From positions 97,694 to 161,693 of the forward strand of contig JAKSIU010000001.1 of NCBI GenBank assembly GCA_024398615.1: a DNA stretch of 64,000 nucleotides. Direction: 5' to 3'. This DNA is from Bacteroidaceae bacterium (GTDB taxonomy: Bacteria; Bacteroidota; Bacteroidia; Bacteroidales; Bacteroidaceae). This document shows positions 25,741-35,037 of this stretch, in pieces (position 1 is the first letter of the stretch; every line of letters begins with the position of its first letter). A program made the translations under genes and the position numbers. The notes below the pieces were generated by a model. That model made no database searches. It saw only the letters and a list, made by a program, of their open reading frames with translations, and was not told the DNA's origin.

Positions 25741-26353
25741 GGCTTTTGAAAATCAGATAGACACCATAAACGACATGCACCGCACCGAATCCCAGGATCC
25801 AAAGTTCAAGCGCATACCGGCGCAGGAAACATGCCGTCAGTCCAATGAGAATCAGAATCAGTCCCGGCCATTCAAGGCTTGGTTCACTGCATTTCGACAG
25901 ATTTGTCACTGCCAGCCCGTAGAAGCACAGCATTACAGCCGGAATCCACTCATACATGCCTGTCTTCGCAAAACACATTGCAATGCTCATCATCCCGCCA
26001 ATGAAAACCGGCAGGAAAAGCGTGACGAACAATCTGCGGTTATTTGCATTGAAAGACAGCGCAATGCCATTCTTTCCTGCACGTATCAGTGAAAACACGA
26101 ACGGCACCAGGACTCCCAACGCAAGAGTGACAACAGCTACAATGCAGACAGGTGCAATCGGGAAGCCTGAATCGTAGGCATGAGCATCGGCAGAGCCAAT
26201 CAGCCTTCTCACCAGCAGACCCCCAGCCAGCGCAACAAGTCCGCACAGCAGCGGCGACCACCCGCAAAGATACGAGCGGGTAGAACGGTTCATCATATCA
26301 CGGATCTCCTCCAGAGCTTGTCCTGGAGCCATTTTCCCTTCTTCTTTCTTCAT
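25733..26353 (-). CDS. Hypothetical four-to-six-helix membrane protein, first gene of the regulator operon
   Basis: About 206 residues from the Met at 26353 ([12 protein letters not shown]). The more upstream Met would lie beyond the -7 box at 26374-26381, so it is rejected. An amphipathic N-terminal segment ([16 protein letters not shown]) precedes alternating hydrophobic helices. No family was recognised with confidence. Such proteins commonly precede a winged-helix regulator in Bacteroidetes; the pair may act as a membrane sensor and its regulator (inference). Confidence 0.65.
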   Translation of the reverse strand: MKKEEGKMAPGQALEEIRDMMNRSTRSYLCGWSPLLCGLVALAGGLLVRRLIGSADAHAYDSGFPIAPVCIVAVVTLALGVLVPFVFSLIRAGKNGIALSFNANNRRLFVTLFLPVFIGGMMSIAMCFAKTGMYEWIPAVMLCFYGLAVTNLSKCSEPSLEWPGLILILIGLTACFLRRYALELWILGFGAVHVVYGVYLIFKSRG

Positions 26354-26373
26354 ATTAAAAGTACTTTGCACCA

Positions 26374-26381
26374 CAAAGTTA
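26374..26381 (-). promoter_or_regulatory. -7 box (TAACTTTG) for the five-gene membrane/regulator operon
   Basis: Minus-strand TAnnTTTG match 21 bases upstream of the Met at 26353. Confidence 0.5.
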
Positions 26382-26415
26382 ATCATTTATTCAAACATCA
26401 AGCCACAATTTGTCT

Positions 26416-26423
26416 TATTTTTG
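26416..26423 (+). promoter_or_regulatory. -7 box (TATTTTTG) for pfkA
   Basis: TATTTTTGC lies 28 bases before the ATG at 26451; the leader includes an A8 run. Confidence 0.5.
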
Positions 26424-26450
26424 CGTCTGAAGAAAAAAAAGATTATCACA

Positions 26451-27425
26451 ATGGCAGAAATAAAGTCTATCGGTGTGCTGACATCTGGCGGAGATGCCCC
26501 AGGTATGAATGCGGCTGTACGTGCGGTGACACGCTCGGCCATATATGCGGGATGGAAGGTTTTTGGAATATACCGCGGCTATGACGGACTCATAAGCGGC
26601 GACATAAAGGAGTTCACCACCGAAAGCGTATCGGGTATAATCTTTGAAGGAGGAACCGTGTTACGCACGGCACGCAGCAAGGAGTTCATGACCCCGGAAG
26701 GACGCAGGAAAGCATACGACAACTGCGTACGTTTCGGAATAGACGCCCTTATTGTAATAGGTGGCAACGGTTCGCTGGCAGGAGCACAGGATCTGGCACG
26801 GGAATACAGCATCCCTGTCATCGGATTACCGGGAACCATTGACAACGACCTGTACGGCACCGACAATACCATAGGATATGACACAGCGCTGAACACGATA
26901 GTGGAATGCGTCGACAAGATACATGACACGGCCAATTCGCACAACCGCATTTTCTTCATTGAAGTAATGGGGCGCGATGCCGGTTTCCTGGCCCAGAACA
27001 GCGCCATTGCCGCCGGAGCCGAGGCAGCCATCATTCCGGAGAGCAGTACCGACATTGACCAGCTGGCCGCATACATTGAACGCGGGATCCGCAAGTCAAA
27101 ACGCAGTTCCATAGTCATAGTTTCCGAAAAGGACGGCGGTGCCATGCACTATGCCGAACGCATGCGCAAGGAATACCCCGAGTTCGATGTGCGTGTTTCC
27201 ATTCTGGGTTATCTGCAGCGTGGCGGCCGTCCCAGTGCCTTGGACCGCATTCTGGCAAGCCGGATGGGCGTAGCCGCAATCGAAGCCCTAAAGGAGGGAC
27301 AGACCAACGTGATGATTGGAATAGACAACAATCAGATGGTATATATCCCTATTGCAAGAGCGATCAAGAAGGACAAGCCAATAGACGAGGAACTGATAAA
27401 CGTACTCTCTATCCTTTCAATCTGA
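26451..27425 (+). CDS. pfkA: ATP-dependent 6-phosphofructokinase
   Basis: 324 residues from the Met at 26451 ([14 protein letters not shown]), the standard PfkA start and length. GGDAPGMN binds ATP, PGTIDND carries the catalytic Asp, and MGRDAGF and the late QRGG motif are typical. It phosphorylates fructose 6-phosphate in glycolysis. The longer reading from 26421 would begin inside the -7 box region and is rejected. It converges with the AraC gene nine bases away. Confidence 0.95.
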   Translation: MAEIKSIGVLTSGGDAPGMNAAVRAVTRSAIYAGWKVFGIYRGYDGLISGDIKEFTTESVSGIIFEGGTVLRTARSKEFMTPEGRRKAYDNCVRFGIDALIVIGGNGSLAGAQDLAREYSIPVIGLPGTIDNDLYGTDNTIGYDTALNTIVECVDKIHDTANSHNRIFFIEVMGRDAGFLAQNSAIAAGAEAAIIPESSTDIDQLAAYIERGIRKSKRSSIVIVSEKDGGAMHYAERMRKEYPEFDVRVSILGYLQRGGRPSALDRILASRMGVAAIEALKEGQTNVMIGIDNNQMVYIPIARAIKKDKPIDEELINVLSILSI

Positions 27426-27434
27426 GCGGAAACG

Positions 27435-28325
27435 TCAGTACTTCTGCTTGCGGTATGCCAGTGGGGAAAGCCCCGTGAGACGCTTGAAGAACTTGCCGAA
27501 ATTCGACTGTGAGACGAAATTGAGTTCGTCGCTTATCTGCTGTACTGACAGTTCCTGTCTGTCCAGCAGATTCTTTGATTCCGACAGCAGATACCAGTCT
27601 ATCCAGTAGCTGGCCGATTTTCCGGTCACCGACTTCACCGTCATGTACAGGTAACGTTCGGTTATGCAAAGCCTGTCGGCATAGAAACCAAGACTGTGAT
27701 GTTCCCTGAAATGCTCACGCATCAGTTTCATGAATTCGGCACAAAGGCTGGCCGCCCTTGCCTTTCCGCTCTGGTCCTGCCGTTCGAAAAGCGTATTGAG
27801 AGAACCGTAGAACAGTGCCAGTATCAGGAACTTGAGCGAGTTGAGACGCTGCTCATTACCCACATTCTCAACAATCGAGACACAGGCATCGACAAAAGTT
27901 CCCATTGACTTTGCACTGCCTTCTTCCAGTTGGACAATGGGATTGACCATAAGTGTCGAGAAAATCTCATTCATACGGAGTGCCATTGAATACAGTTCCT
28001 GCATGAATGTCTCGGAAATGACTATGACCTTGGATTGGGCCGGCTGGTCAGGATCCACATCGTATTGGACAACCTGATCAGGCAACAGAATTACAAGACA
28101 GGGTGCCTGGAAACGGTAAGACACTGAATTGACTGAAACCGTACCACCGCCGGCCGTCACGACCACGCCAAAGGTATAACCTGCCTTGAATGATTTTTTG
28201 AGCAGAGGATTCACGGTATAGTCATCGAACATGAAGATATCGTCCCCGATGCGTCTTTCAGGGACAACCAGCTTTCCCAATATTTCCCTGAATGCCTTAA
28301 CTCTTGATCTGGAATCCTGTATCAT
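27435..28325 (-). CDS. AraC-family transcriptional regulator
   Basis: 296 residues: an N-terminal cupin-like half (residues ~20-160) and a C-terminal pair of HTH motifs. The second motif is the canonical QQISDELNFVSQSNFGKFFKRLTGLSPLAYRK. It should act as a cytoplasmic activator or repressor responding to a small ligand. Neighbouring rpiB and tkt suggest a pentose-linked role, but the gene has its own -7 box (28354-28361) and is separated from them by a terminator, so the link is unproven. Confidence 0.88.
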   Translation of the reverse strand: MIQDSRSRVKAFREILGKLVVPERRIGDDIFMFDDYTVNPLLKKSFKAGYTFGVVVTAGGGTVSVNSVSYRFQAPCLVILLPDQVVQYDVDPDQPAQSKVIVISETFMQELYSMALRMNEIFSTLMVNPIVQLEEGSAKSMGTFVDACVSIVENVGNEQRLNSLKFLILALFYGSLNTLFERQDQSGKARAASLCAEFMKLMREHFREHHSLGFYADRLCITERYLYMTVKSVTGKSASYWIDWYLLSESKNLLDRQELSVQQISDELNFVSQSNFGKFFKRLTGLSPLAYRKQKY

Positions 28326-28353
28326 AATCCGATGAGCATTACGTTTCTTTACG

Positions 28354-28361
28354 CAAAAGTA
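28354..28361 (-). promoter_or_regulatory. -7 box (TACTTTTG) for the AraC-family gene
   Basis: Minus-strand match 29 bases upstream of the start. Confidence 0.45.
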
Positions 28362-28412
28362 GTATTAATCAATTACTTACATACAATATTCAAGAAAATT
28401 TCATCTCCGGAA

Positions 28413-28453
28413 ATGAAAAAAAAGAAGCCCCGTCAGAAACTTTTTCTGACGGG
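28413..28453 (-). terminator. Rho-independent terminator of the tkt-rpiB transcript
   Basis: cccgtcagaaa (28429-28439) and tttctgacggg (28443-28453) form a perfect 11-bp stem with a 3-base loop. On the minus strand the stem is followed by a long T-rich run. Confidence 0.85.
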
Positions 28454-28488
28454 ACTTTCAAAAAAATCCGATATTCTGGAATACAGGA

Positions 28489-28917
28489 TCAGTGCAGCGG
28501 AATGCTGTCAACACGAAGCTGATGACGGCCGCCTTCAAACTCGGTATTCAGATATTCATCCATGATTTTGCGGGCCATGTCATTGTCAATGAAACGTCCC
28601 GGCATGACAAGACAGTTGGAGTCATTGTGCTGACGGATAAGGTGTGCTATCTCAGGAATCCAGCACAGACCGGCCCTGACGCCCTGATGCTTGTTCAGGG
28701 TCATTGATATTCCTTCGCCGCTGCCGCACATGGCAATGCCCTTCTCCACCTCACCGTTTTCAATGGCGAAGCCCAGCGCATGACCGAACTCGGCATAGTT
28801 GCAGCTATCCGGGGTAAAGGTACCGAAGTCCTTGAATTCCAGCCCTTTCTCCTCAAGATATTGTTTTACAAACTGCTTCAATGGAAAAGCAGCGTGATCA
28901 CTTGCAATTCCTATCAT
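28489..28917 (-). CDS. rpiB: Ribose-5-phosphate isomerase B
   Basis: 142 residues, normal RpiB length. IGIASDHAAFPLK opens the protein (phosphate-binding Asp-His), and CGSGEGISMTLNKHQGVRAGLC carries the catalytic Cys and anion hole. It interconverts ribose 5-phosphate and ribulose 5-phosphate. Its ATG overlaps the transketolase TAA by one base, so the two are translated from one mRNA. A strong terminator follows. Confidence 0.94.
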   Translation of the reverse strand: MIGIASDHAAFPLKQFVKQYLEEKGLEFKDFGTFTPDSCNYAEFGHALGFAIENGEVEKGIAMCGSGEGISMTLNKHQGVRAGLCWIPEIAHLIRQHNDSNCLVMPGRFIDNDMARKIMDEYLNTEFEGGRHQLRVDSIPLH

Positions 28918-30932
28918 TACTTGAGCATTTTCTTGACCTGGTCATAGACATTCTGAGCAGTGAAGCCCAGTTTTTCATCCAGGACCTTGTAAGGAGCTGA
29001 GAAACCGAACGATTCCAGCCCCCATACCTTACCGTTGCCACCTACCAGACCTTCAAGGTTCACAGGCAGACCGGCTGTCATACCGAACTTGCGCTTGTTG
29101 CCAGGAAGGATTGAACGCTGATAGGCCTTCGACTGGCTGCGGAACAGACCTTCTGAAGGAACGCTGACTATGCGGCACTTGATTCCATCGGCACGGAGCA
29201 GTTCGGCACCGGCAACCAGAGTAGCCACTTCAGAACCCGATGCAAGCAGAATGACATCGTACTCGGCATCGCTGCCTGCCACGATGTAAGCGCCCTTTGC
29301 AGCCTGGCTGTAGTCGTTGCCTGCAGGCAGGGTCTTGATGTTCTGACGGCTCAGGATAAGACCTGTAGGTGATGTGGTATTCTCCATTGCAAGCTTCCAG
29401 CATGCTGTTGTCTCATCGCTGTCGGCAGGACGGACTACCAGCATTGAGTTCTTGCCCTTATGGGTCTTGAGCTTCTCCATGAGACGGATCTGGGCCTCCT
29501 GCTCGACAGGCTCATGTGTAGGACCGTCTTCACCTACGCGGAATGCATCGTGTGTCCAGATGAACTTGACAGGGAGTTCCATGAGAGCAGCCATACGTAC
29601 AGCCGGCTTCATGTAGTCCGAGAATACGAAGAATGTACCGCATGCAGGGATGACACCACCGTGCAGAGCCATACCGATGCAGCAGCATGCCATAGTCAGT
29701 TCGGCAACACCTGCCTGGAAGAAAGCGCCCGAGAAGTCGCCGGCAACCATATTGGTGGTATATTTCAGGAATCCGTCAGTCTTGTCCGAATTGCTCAGGT
29801 CAGCGCTGGCGCATACCATGTTGGGAACCTGCTGTGCAAGCTGGCTCAGGACTGCAGCCGATGCCGAACGGGTTGCATCATCGGGCTTCTGCTGAACCTT
29901 GCTCCAGTCAATGACAGGGGCCTTGCCGCTGAACCATTCCTCAAGCTGCTTTGCCTTTTCAGGATTTGCTGCTGCCCATGCTGCCTTCTTTGCATACTTG
30001 GCATCCATGATCTTGCGCAGCTGCTTTGCACGGTCAGCATAAAGCTTCTGCACTTCGGGGAAAATCTGGAAAGGATTCTCGGGATCACCGCCAAGAGCCT
30101 TGATGGTGTTGGTGTAAGCGTCACCGCCAAGAGGAGCACCGTGAGTCTTGCAGTTGCGTTCGTAGCTGGTACCATCGGCCTTCAGGGCGCCCTTGCCCAT
30201 GATTGTCTTGCCAATGATGATGGTCGGCTTGCCGTTGCGGTTCTGGGCCATTGTCAGAGCGCCACGAATCTGGTCAACATCATTTCCGCAGATTTCATAT
30301 ACGTTCCAGCCCCATGCGCGATACTTGGCAGCGGTATCCTCGCTGGTAACGACGTTGCACTCGGTTGAGAGCTGGATGTCATTCGAGTCATAGAACATGA
30401 TAAGGTTGTCAAGGCCCAGCTTGCCGGCAATACGGCCTGCGCCCTGGCTGATCTCTTCCTGGATACCGCCGTCTGAAATGTAGGCGTAGATCTTGTGGTT
30501 CATGACCTCTTCGCCCAGAACAGCTGCCAGATGCTTTTCAGCGATGGCTGCACCTACTGCGAATACATGGCCCTGTCCCAGAGGACCTGATGTGTTTTCA
30601 ATGCCGCGTGCGACTTCCAGTTCCGGATGGCCGGTTACAGGTGAACCCCACTGGCGCAGTGTTGCCAGTTCCTCCATTGAGAACTTGCCGATGAGAGCAA
30701 GCTGTGAATAGAGCATTGGAGCCATGTGACCAGGATCAAGGAAGAAACGGTCACGGCCTTCAAACTTCATGTTACGGGGATCGTATTCAAGGAACTCGCT
30801 GTAGAGCACGTTAATGAAATCGGCACCGCCCATGGCACCGCCCGGATGACCGGATTTGGCCTTTTCAACCATTGAAGCAGCCAGAATACGGATGTTGTCG
30901 GCCGCCTTGTTCATCAGTTCTTTACTGTTCAT
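28917..30932 (-). CDS. tkt: Transketolase
   Basis: 671 residues, typical length. KSGHPGGAMGGAD near the start, the thiamine-diphosphate region GDGGIQEE-like (SDGGIQEEISQGAGRIAG ... NDIQ) and the C-terminal pyrimidine-domain motif HDAFRVGEDGPTHEPVEQ are all present. It transfers two-carbon units in the non-oxidative pentose phosphate pathway. First gene of the tkt-rpiB operon, with a TAAATTTG -7 box at 30973-30980 overlapping the divergent phosphatase promoter. Confidence 0.95.
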   Translation of the reverse strand: MNSKELMNKAADNIRILAASMVEKAKSGHPGGAMGGADFINVLYSEFLEYDPRNMKFEGRDRFFLDPGHMAPMLYSQLALIGKFSMEELATLRQWGSPVTGHPELEVARGIENTSGPLGQGHVFAVGAAIAEKHLAAVLGEEVMNHKIYAYISDGGIQEEISQGAGRIAGKLGLDNLIMFYDSNDIQLSTECNVVTSEDTAAKYRAWGWNVYEICGNDVDQIRGALTMAQNRNGKPTIIIGKTIMGKGALKADGTSYERNCKTHGAPLGGDAYTNTIKALGGDPENPFQIFPEVQKLYADRAKQLRKIMDAKYAKKAAWAAANPEKAKQLEEWFSGKAPVIDWSKVQQKPDDATRSASAAVLSQLAQQVPNMVCASADLSNSDKTDGFLKYTTNMVAGDFSGAFFQAGVAELTMACCCIGMALHGGVIPACGTFFVFSDYMKPAVRMAALMELPVKFIWTHDAFRVGEDGPTHEPVEQEAQIRLMEKLKTHKGKNSMLVVRPADSDETTACWKLAMENTTSPTGLILSRQNIKTLPAGNDYSQAAKGAYIVAGSDAEYDVILLASGSEVATLVAGAELLRADGIKCRIVSVPSEGLFRSQSKAYQRSILPGNKRKFGMTAGLPVNLEGLVGGNGKVWGLESFGFSAPYKVLDEKLGFTAQNVYDQVKKMLK

Positions 30933-30972
30933 ATCTATATTGATTTTGTTAAGTAGTTTGCTTTGTAAACTG

Positions 30973-30980
30973 CAAATTTA
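30973..30980 (-). promoter_or_regulatory. -7 box (TAAATTTG) for tkt-rpiB
   Basis: Minus-strand TAnnTTTG match about 40 bases upstream of the tkt start. Confidence 0.5.
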
Positions 30981-30993
30981 CAATTATTATTGT

Positions 30994-31001
30994 TATTTTT
31001 G
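30994..31001 (+). promoter_or_regulatory. -7 box (TATTTTTG) for the histidine phosphatase-glk operon
   Basis: TATTTTTGCC lies 42 bases before the ATG at 31044, 13 bases from the divergent tkt box. Confidence 0.5.
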
Positions 31002-31043
31002 CCCTGTTTTACGAAATAATAAGAACAGAAACCGATTATAAAA

Positions 31044-32429
31044 ATGAGAAAGCAGTTATTTACCGGCCTTTTCCTTCTGGCCTGTCTTGCGCTGAACGCC
31101 CAAGTAATAAAGAAGGAAGACATCAACAAGGACAACCTTTACAATTTCGGAGGCAGCATGACAGAGTACATTGCGCCTGACGTCACATACAGCAAGCCCC
31201 CCAAGGGATTCAAGCCCTTCTACCTGAGCCACTACGGACGTCACGGATCACGCTACCTGCTCAACGACCCGCAGTACACCGGCCCGTACAACACGCTGAA
31301 GGAAGCCGCCGACAAGGGGGTCCTCACTCCTTTCGGCAAGACCGTCCTGGACCGTCTGGAGAAGATGAAGGACGATGCAGCCGGCAAGCTTGGCGATCTG
31401 ACAAAGAAGGGACAGCGCCAGCACCGCGGAATAGCACGCCGCATGGTCGAGAACTACCCTGAGATCTTCAACAAGAAGTCTGTCATCGTTGCCAAGTCCA
31501 CGACTTCTCACCGCGTCATGAACAGCATGACATCGGCCCTCATGGAATTCTCGGCACTGCTGCCCAAGATGGAGATCGACTATGCAGTCAGCAGCGAGGA
31601 CGCAGGTTATCTGAACAGCGAGGACCGTGCTGTCAACTCAGCCAAGAACAACCGCGAGAAGAGTGCTGCAGTAAGCGAATTCAACGCACGTCACACTCAT
31701 CCGGAACGTCTCATGACCGCACTGTTCACTGACACCACCTTCATTACCAGCTATGTGAAGCCGAACAGCACATCGGCCCCAAGAGACAATTCGGCAAGCC
31801 TCTACAACCAGATATACGAGGTTGCAGCCAACATGGGCAGCCACGACCTGGGTTTTGACCTTGACGATGTGTTCACCTACGAGGAATGGTACGACAACTT
31901 CCTGCAGAACAACATGTACTGGTACACCCAGTCCGCATGGAATCCCATCACCGAAAACATAATCCCCTACGGTCACGCCACACTGCTGCAGGATTTCCTT
32001 GACAAGGCCGACGAAGCCATCGCCAAGGGCACTCCCAGCGCAAACCTGCGCTACGGCCACGACACGGCACTGTTCCCCCTGCTCTGCCTCATGAAGGTCA
32101 ACGACTGCGGCTGGGATCCGGCCGACCTGGAGCAGGTAGCCGACAAGTGGGTCGCCTACCGTATTGTCCACATGGGTAGCAACCTCCAGCTCATATTCTA
32201 CAAGCACAGGAAAACCATCCTGGTACGTGCCCTGCTCAACGAAGAGGAAGCAACCCTGCCGGTTGAATGCTACAAGGACAACAAAGGCGTGGAATACCCG
32301 TACTTCTACGAATGGAACAAGGTTGAAAAGTATTACCGCGATGTCCTGAACGAATGGACCCGCATCAAGGAGACCATCCCCGCAGGCACAACCTCATCAT
32401 CAACAGGCGGTTTCAGAATGCCACGATGA
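31044..32429 (+). CDS. Exported histidine acid phosphatase, MINPP/phytase-like
   Basis: 461 residues with a signal peptide (cut near LNAQ, residue 19). HYGRHGSRYLLND holds the catalytic RHG-type phosphohistidine motif; KKGQRQHRGIARR is typical of the multiple inositol polyphosphate phosphatase branch; an HD-like proton-donor motif occurs as GHDTALFPLL. Relatives in Bacteroides hydrolyse inositol hexakisphosphate. It should act in the periplasm or on vesicles, releasing phosphate and inositol phosphates. Its stop overlaps the glk start by ATGA, an odd partner. Confidence 0.85.
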   Translation: MRKQLFTGLFLLACLALNAQVIKKEDINKDNLYNFGGSMTEYIAPDVTYSKPPKGFKPFYLSHYGRHGSRYLLNDPQYTGPYNTLKEAADKGVLTPFGKTVLDRLEKMKDDAAGKLGDLTKKGQRQHRGIARRMVENYPEIFNKKSVIVAKSTTSHRVMNSMTSALMEFSALLPKMEIDYAVSSEDAGYLNSEDRAVNSAKNNREKSAAVSEFNARHTHPERLMTALFTDTTFITSYVKPNSTSAPRDNSASLYNQIYEVAANMGSHDLGFDLDDVFTYEEWYDNFLQNNMYWYTQSAWNPITENIIPYGHATLLQDFLDKADEAIAKGTPSANLRYGHDTALFPLLCLMKVNDCGWDPADLEQVADKWVAYRIVHMGSNLQLIFYKHRKTILVRALLNEEEATLPVECYKDNKGVEYPYFYEWNKVEKYYRDVLNEWTRIKETIPAGTTSSSTGGFRMPR

Positions 32430-33388
32430 AAAAACTCGCCATTGGAATAGACATAGGGGGACAGTCGGCAAAGCTTGGAGTTGTTGACCGTGACGGCAAC
32501 GTCATCGAGACTGCAGTCGTCACATCCATACAGCCTACTGTACAGGAATTCGTAAGCGACCTGGCCAGAGCAGTAAACAACCTGCGTGAAAAGACCGCCC
32601 ATCTGGGCGAAATGGAAGGCATAGGAGCCGATGCTCCCAACGCCAACTGTCTGAACGGCAGCATTGAATACGCCCCCAACCTAACTTGGGGACGCGATTC
32701 TGACGGACAGCCCACAATCATTCCATTGGCAGAACTCATAAGCAGGGCAACCGGACTGAGAGTTACCCTCACCAACGATGCCAATGCCGCAGCCTTGGGT
32801 GAACACACCTACGGCGCGGCCATCGGCATTGACAATTTCATAATGCTCACACTGGGCACCGGAGTAGGCAGCGGCATAATAATCGACGGAAAGCTGGTCT
32901 ATGGCCACGATGGCTTTGCCGGTGAGCTTGGACACGTGTGTGCCGTTCCGGGCGGACGTCCCTGCAACTGCGGACTGTACGGCTGTCTCGAAACGTACGC
33001 CAGTGCCACAGGCGTTGCGCGTTCAGCGCGTCAGGCCCTTCACGAAAGCGACAAGCCAAGCATTCTGCGTGACATTGACGAAGACCGTATAAGTTCAAAA
33101 GACGTATACGAGGCCGCAAAGAACGGTGACGCTACAGCCATTGATGTGTTCAGGTTTACCGGAAAGCTGTTAGGCAAGGCAATGGCCGATTTCGTGAAAT
33201 TCAGCGCACCGGAAGCAATTGTCCTTTTTGGCGGTCTTACGCATGCGCGCCAGTTCTTCCACGACGATATGGTGGAAGCCATGAATGCCAATCTTCTGAA
33301 AATCTGGAAAAACAGGATAAAAATCCTCTACTCAAGCCTGCCGGAATCAAACGCCGCAATACTCGGCGCCTCGTCATTGGTCTGGTAA
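32426..33388 (+). CDS. glk: ROK-family glucokinase
   Basis: 320 residues from the Met at 32426, whose ATGA overlaps the phosphatase stop. IGIDIGGQSAKLGVVD is the phosphate-1 loop; NDANAAALGEH holds the catalytic Asp; GELGHVCAVPGGRPCNCGLYGCLETYAS is the ROK zinc-binding signature. It phosphorylates glucose or a related hexose in the cytoplasm. The longer upstream reading is in another frame of the phosphatase gene and is not used. Confidence 0.9.
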   Translation: MKKLAIGIDIGGQSAKLGVVDRDGNVIETAVVTSIQPTVQEFVSDLARAVNNLREKTAHLGEMEGIGADAPNANCLNGSIEYAPNLTWGRDSDGQPTIIPLAELISRATGLRVTLTNDANAAALGEHTYGAAIGIDNFIMLTLGTGVGSGIIIDGKLVYGHDGFAGELGHVCAVPGGRPCNCGLYGCLETYASATGVARSARQALHESDKPSILRDIDEDRISSKDVYEAAKNGDATAIDVFRFTGKLLGKAMADFVKFSAPEAIVLFGGLTHARQFFHDDMVEAMNANLLKIWKNRIKILYSSLPESNAAILGASSLVW

Positions 33389-33407
33389 GGAAACCGGAGG
33401 GTCCTGT

Positions 33408-33887
33408 TCAGCGTTTGTCCTCCTCCCAGTTCTTGTCCACGAATTCCTCGCGGCGCAGCGCTGCAGCCACTATCTCGTTGGCGCCGTTGATTATATCGGT
33501 TTTGATTTTTGTAGTACTGACACCCGGAGTATATGGGAAATAGACCACCTCCTTTCCGGGTTGCTGTTTCATCCATTCCAGGCCTTCCAGGTACTTTCCC
33601 TTCCAGTCATCGCCTATTGTGACAACGTCAATGTTCTCACGCTGAAGCTGGGCTATCTCGGTCAGCTTGGTCTGCTTCACGACCTTGGTGACGCACTTGA
33701 TTGATTCGACTATGCGCACACGCTGTTCAAAGGGAATGATAGGTTTCATACCCTTGTAATGCTCAATGAGTTCGTCGGTGCTGACTCCGACAATCAGTTC
33801 GTCACCCAGTGCAGCTGACTTTTCAAGAATGTTCAAATGTCCTACATGGAACAGGTCAAAGCTTCCTGACGTAAAAACCCTGCGCAT
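33408..33887 (-). CDS. Cytidylyltransferase-like nucleotidyltransferase (TagD/GCT fold)
   Basis: 159 residues. GSFDLFHVGHLNIL is the HxGH nucleotide-binding motif, and the late STTKIKTDII matches the ISTTxI motif of glycerol-3-phosphate and ethanolamine-phosphate cytidylyltransferases. It should make a CDP- or other nucleotide-activated alcohol phosphate. The C-terminal 25 residues are charged and may be lineage specific. It follows the class V aminotransferase by 24 bases on the same strand, so the pair probably serves one pathway. Substrate is not determined. Confidence 0.83.
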   Translation of the reverse strand: MRRVFTSGSFDLFHVGHLNILEKSAALGDELIVGVSTDELIEHYKGMKPIIPFEQRVRIVESIKCVTKVVKQTKLTEIAQLQRENIDVVTIGDDWKGKYLEGLEWMKQQPGKEVVYFPYTPGVSTTKIKTDIINGANEIVAAALRREEFVDKNWEEDKR

Positions 33888-33911
33888 ATCAATATAATCT
33901 TTTATTGTGAA

Positions 33912-34949
33912 TCACATCAGTTCAATTTCACGTATCATCCCCGCAAGTTCCTTCAGATCATCCCTGGTGTCGGCACCCATGTGTGAAACGCGGAAATAGC
34001 CGGGCCTGCCGCATGGCATTATGAACACGCCCTTCTTCTGCAGTTCGGTGCACATGACATCGGCATTCCTGTGTACGAAAAAGCCGGTTATTGCATTGGC
34101 CGGAGTCTCGGACGGCATTTCCCAACCATTCTCACGACACAGTGAACGGAAATACAGAGCCTTTTCACGCGTACGGGCAATGACATTGTCTATTCCGATT
34201 TCCAGATTACGGCGCATGCGTTCATGTATCTGCATGAATATGGTGGTGGCCGGTGAAAAAGGAGTCTGCCCGCGTTCCAGATTCTTCAGGTTGTCCTGAA
34301 AATCGAGGTAATAGTTGGAATGCGCGAATTCACGCTCCAGGGCCCGTTCAGACAGGAAGACCAGTGCCGCCCCGGGAGGCACGTTGAGTCCCTTCTGAGA
34401 ACTGGTGACGGCCACATCGATGCCAAGTCCGTCCATATCCAGTTCCTGGGCCAGAAACGAACTGATGACATCGACAACAAGACTTACGGAATATTTACGG
34501 CAGATGGCCGAAATCCTCTTCAGGTCAAAAAGCTGCCCCGATGAAGTCTCGTGATGCTGCACAAGGAATACTGCCGGGCGGTACTGGCCGACCTCATTGT
34601 CAAGTCTGTCGTAATCAATGTCCTTGGCGAACGGGACCTGCATGGCCCTGTTCTCCACCCCATGGTAGTTGCACAGCTCCACCCAACGGTGACCGAACGA
34701 GCCGCCGTCAATTATGAAAGCCTTCCCCTGGGCAGCCACATAGTTCTGAACGACAGCCTCCATTGCGGCAGTTCCAGATGCCGTGAAGAACATGACACGT
34801 CCGCCCCTGCACCCTATGGCCTCAAGCAGCATGCGTTCATTCTCCAGCATAAGACCCGAGAACCAGCCGGTCCTCATATAGGGAATCTGGCCGGCTGCAA
34901 TGGAAAGGATATCATCCTCTATTATTCCGGGGAATGCGAAAGTCTTCAT
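33912..34949 (-). CDS. Class V aminotransferase, PhnW/alanine-glyoxylate type
   Basis: 345 residues. FFTASGTAAMEAVVQN is the phosphate-binding turn, VVDVISSF holds the PLP Asp, and VTSSQKGLNVPPG holds the Schiff-base Lys. The fold matches 2-aminoethylphosphonate:pyruvate and serine/alanine:glyoxylate aminotransferases. With the adjacent cytidylyltransferase it could form an amino-alcohol headgroup, but no PEP mutase is visible, so phosphonate chemistry is unsupported here. First gene of the pair; no clear -7 box was seen before its start. Confidence 0.82.
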   Translation of the reverse strand: MKTFAFPGIIEDDILSIAAGQIPYMRTGWFSGLMLENERMLLEAIGCRGGRVMFFTASGTAAMEAVVQNYVAAQGKAFIIDGGSFGHRWVELCNYHGVENRAMQVPFAKDIDYDRLDNEVGQYRPAVFLVQHHETSSGQLFDLKRISAICRKYSVSLVVDVISSFLAQELDMDGLGIDVAVTSSQKGLNVPPGAALVFLSERALEREFAHSNYYLDFQDNLKNLERGQTPFSPATTIFMQIHERMRRNLEIGIDNVIARTREKALYFRSLCRENGWEMPSETPANAITGFFVHRNADVMCTELQKKGVFIMPCGRPGYFRVSHMGADTRDDLKELAGMIREIELM

Positions 34950-34986
34950 GATGCAAAATATATGTTCTGGTCAAAAGACACAAATA

Positions 34987-35018
34987 CGGGAGACAATCCA
35001 CATATCGGCTGTCTCCCG
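34987..35018 (-). terminator. Hairpin after secG
   Basis: cgggagaca and tgtctcccg form a perfect 9-bp stem with a 14-base loop just downstream of the secG stop on the minus strand. Confidence 0.65.
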
Positions 35019-35037
35019 CACTTTATATCCTACGCTA

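Noticed and set aside
33408-34949. Phosphonate biosynthesis locus
   Set aside because: The aminotransferase resembles PhnW, but no PEP mutase or phosphonopyruvate decarboxylase is present in the window.
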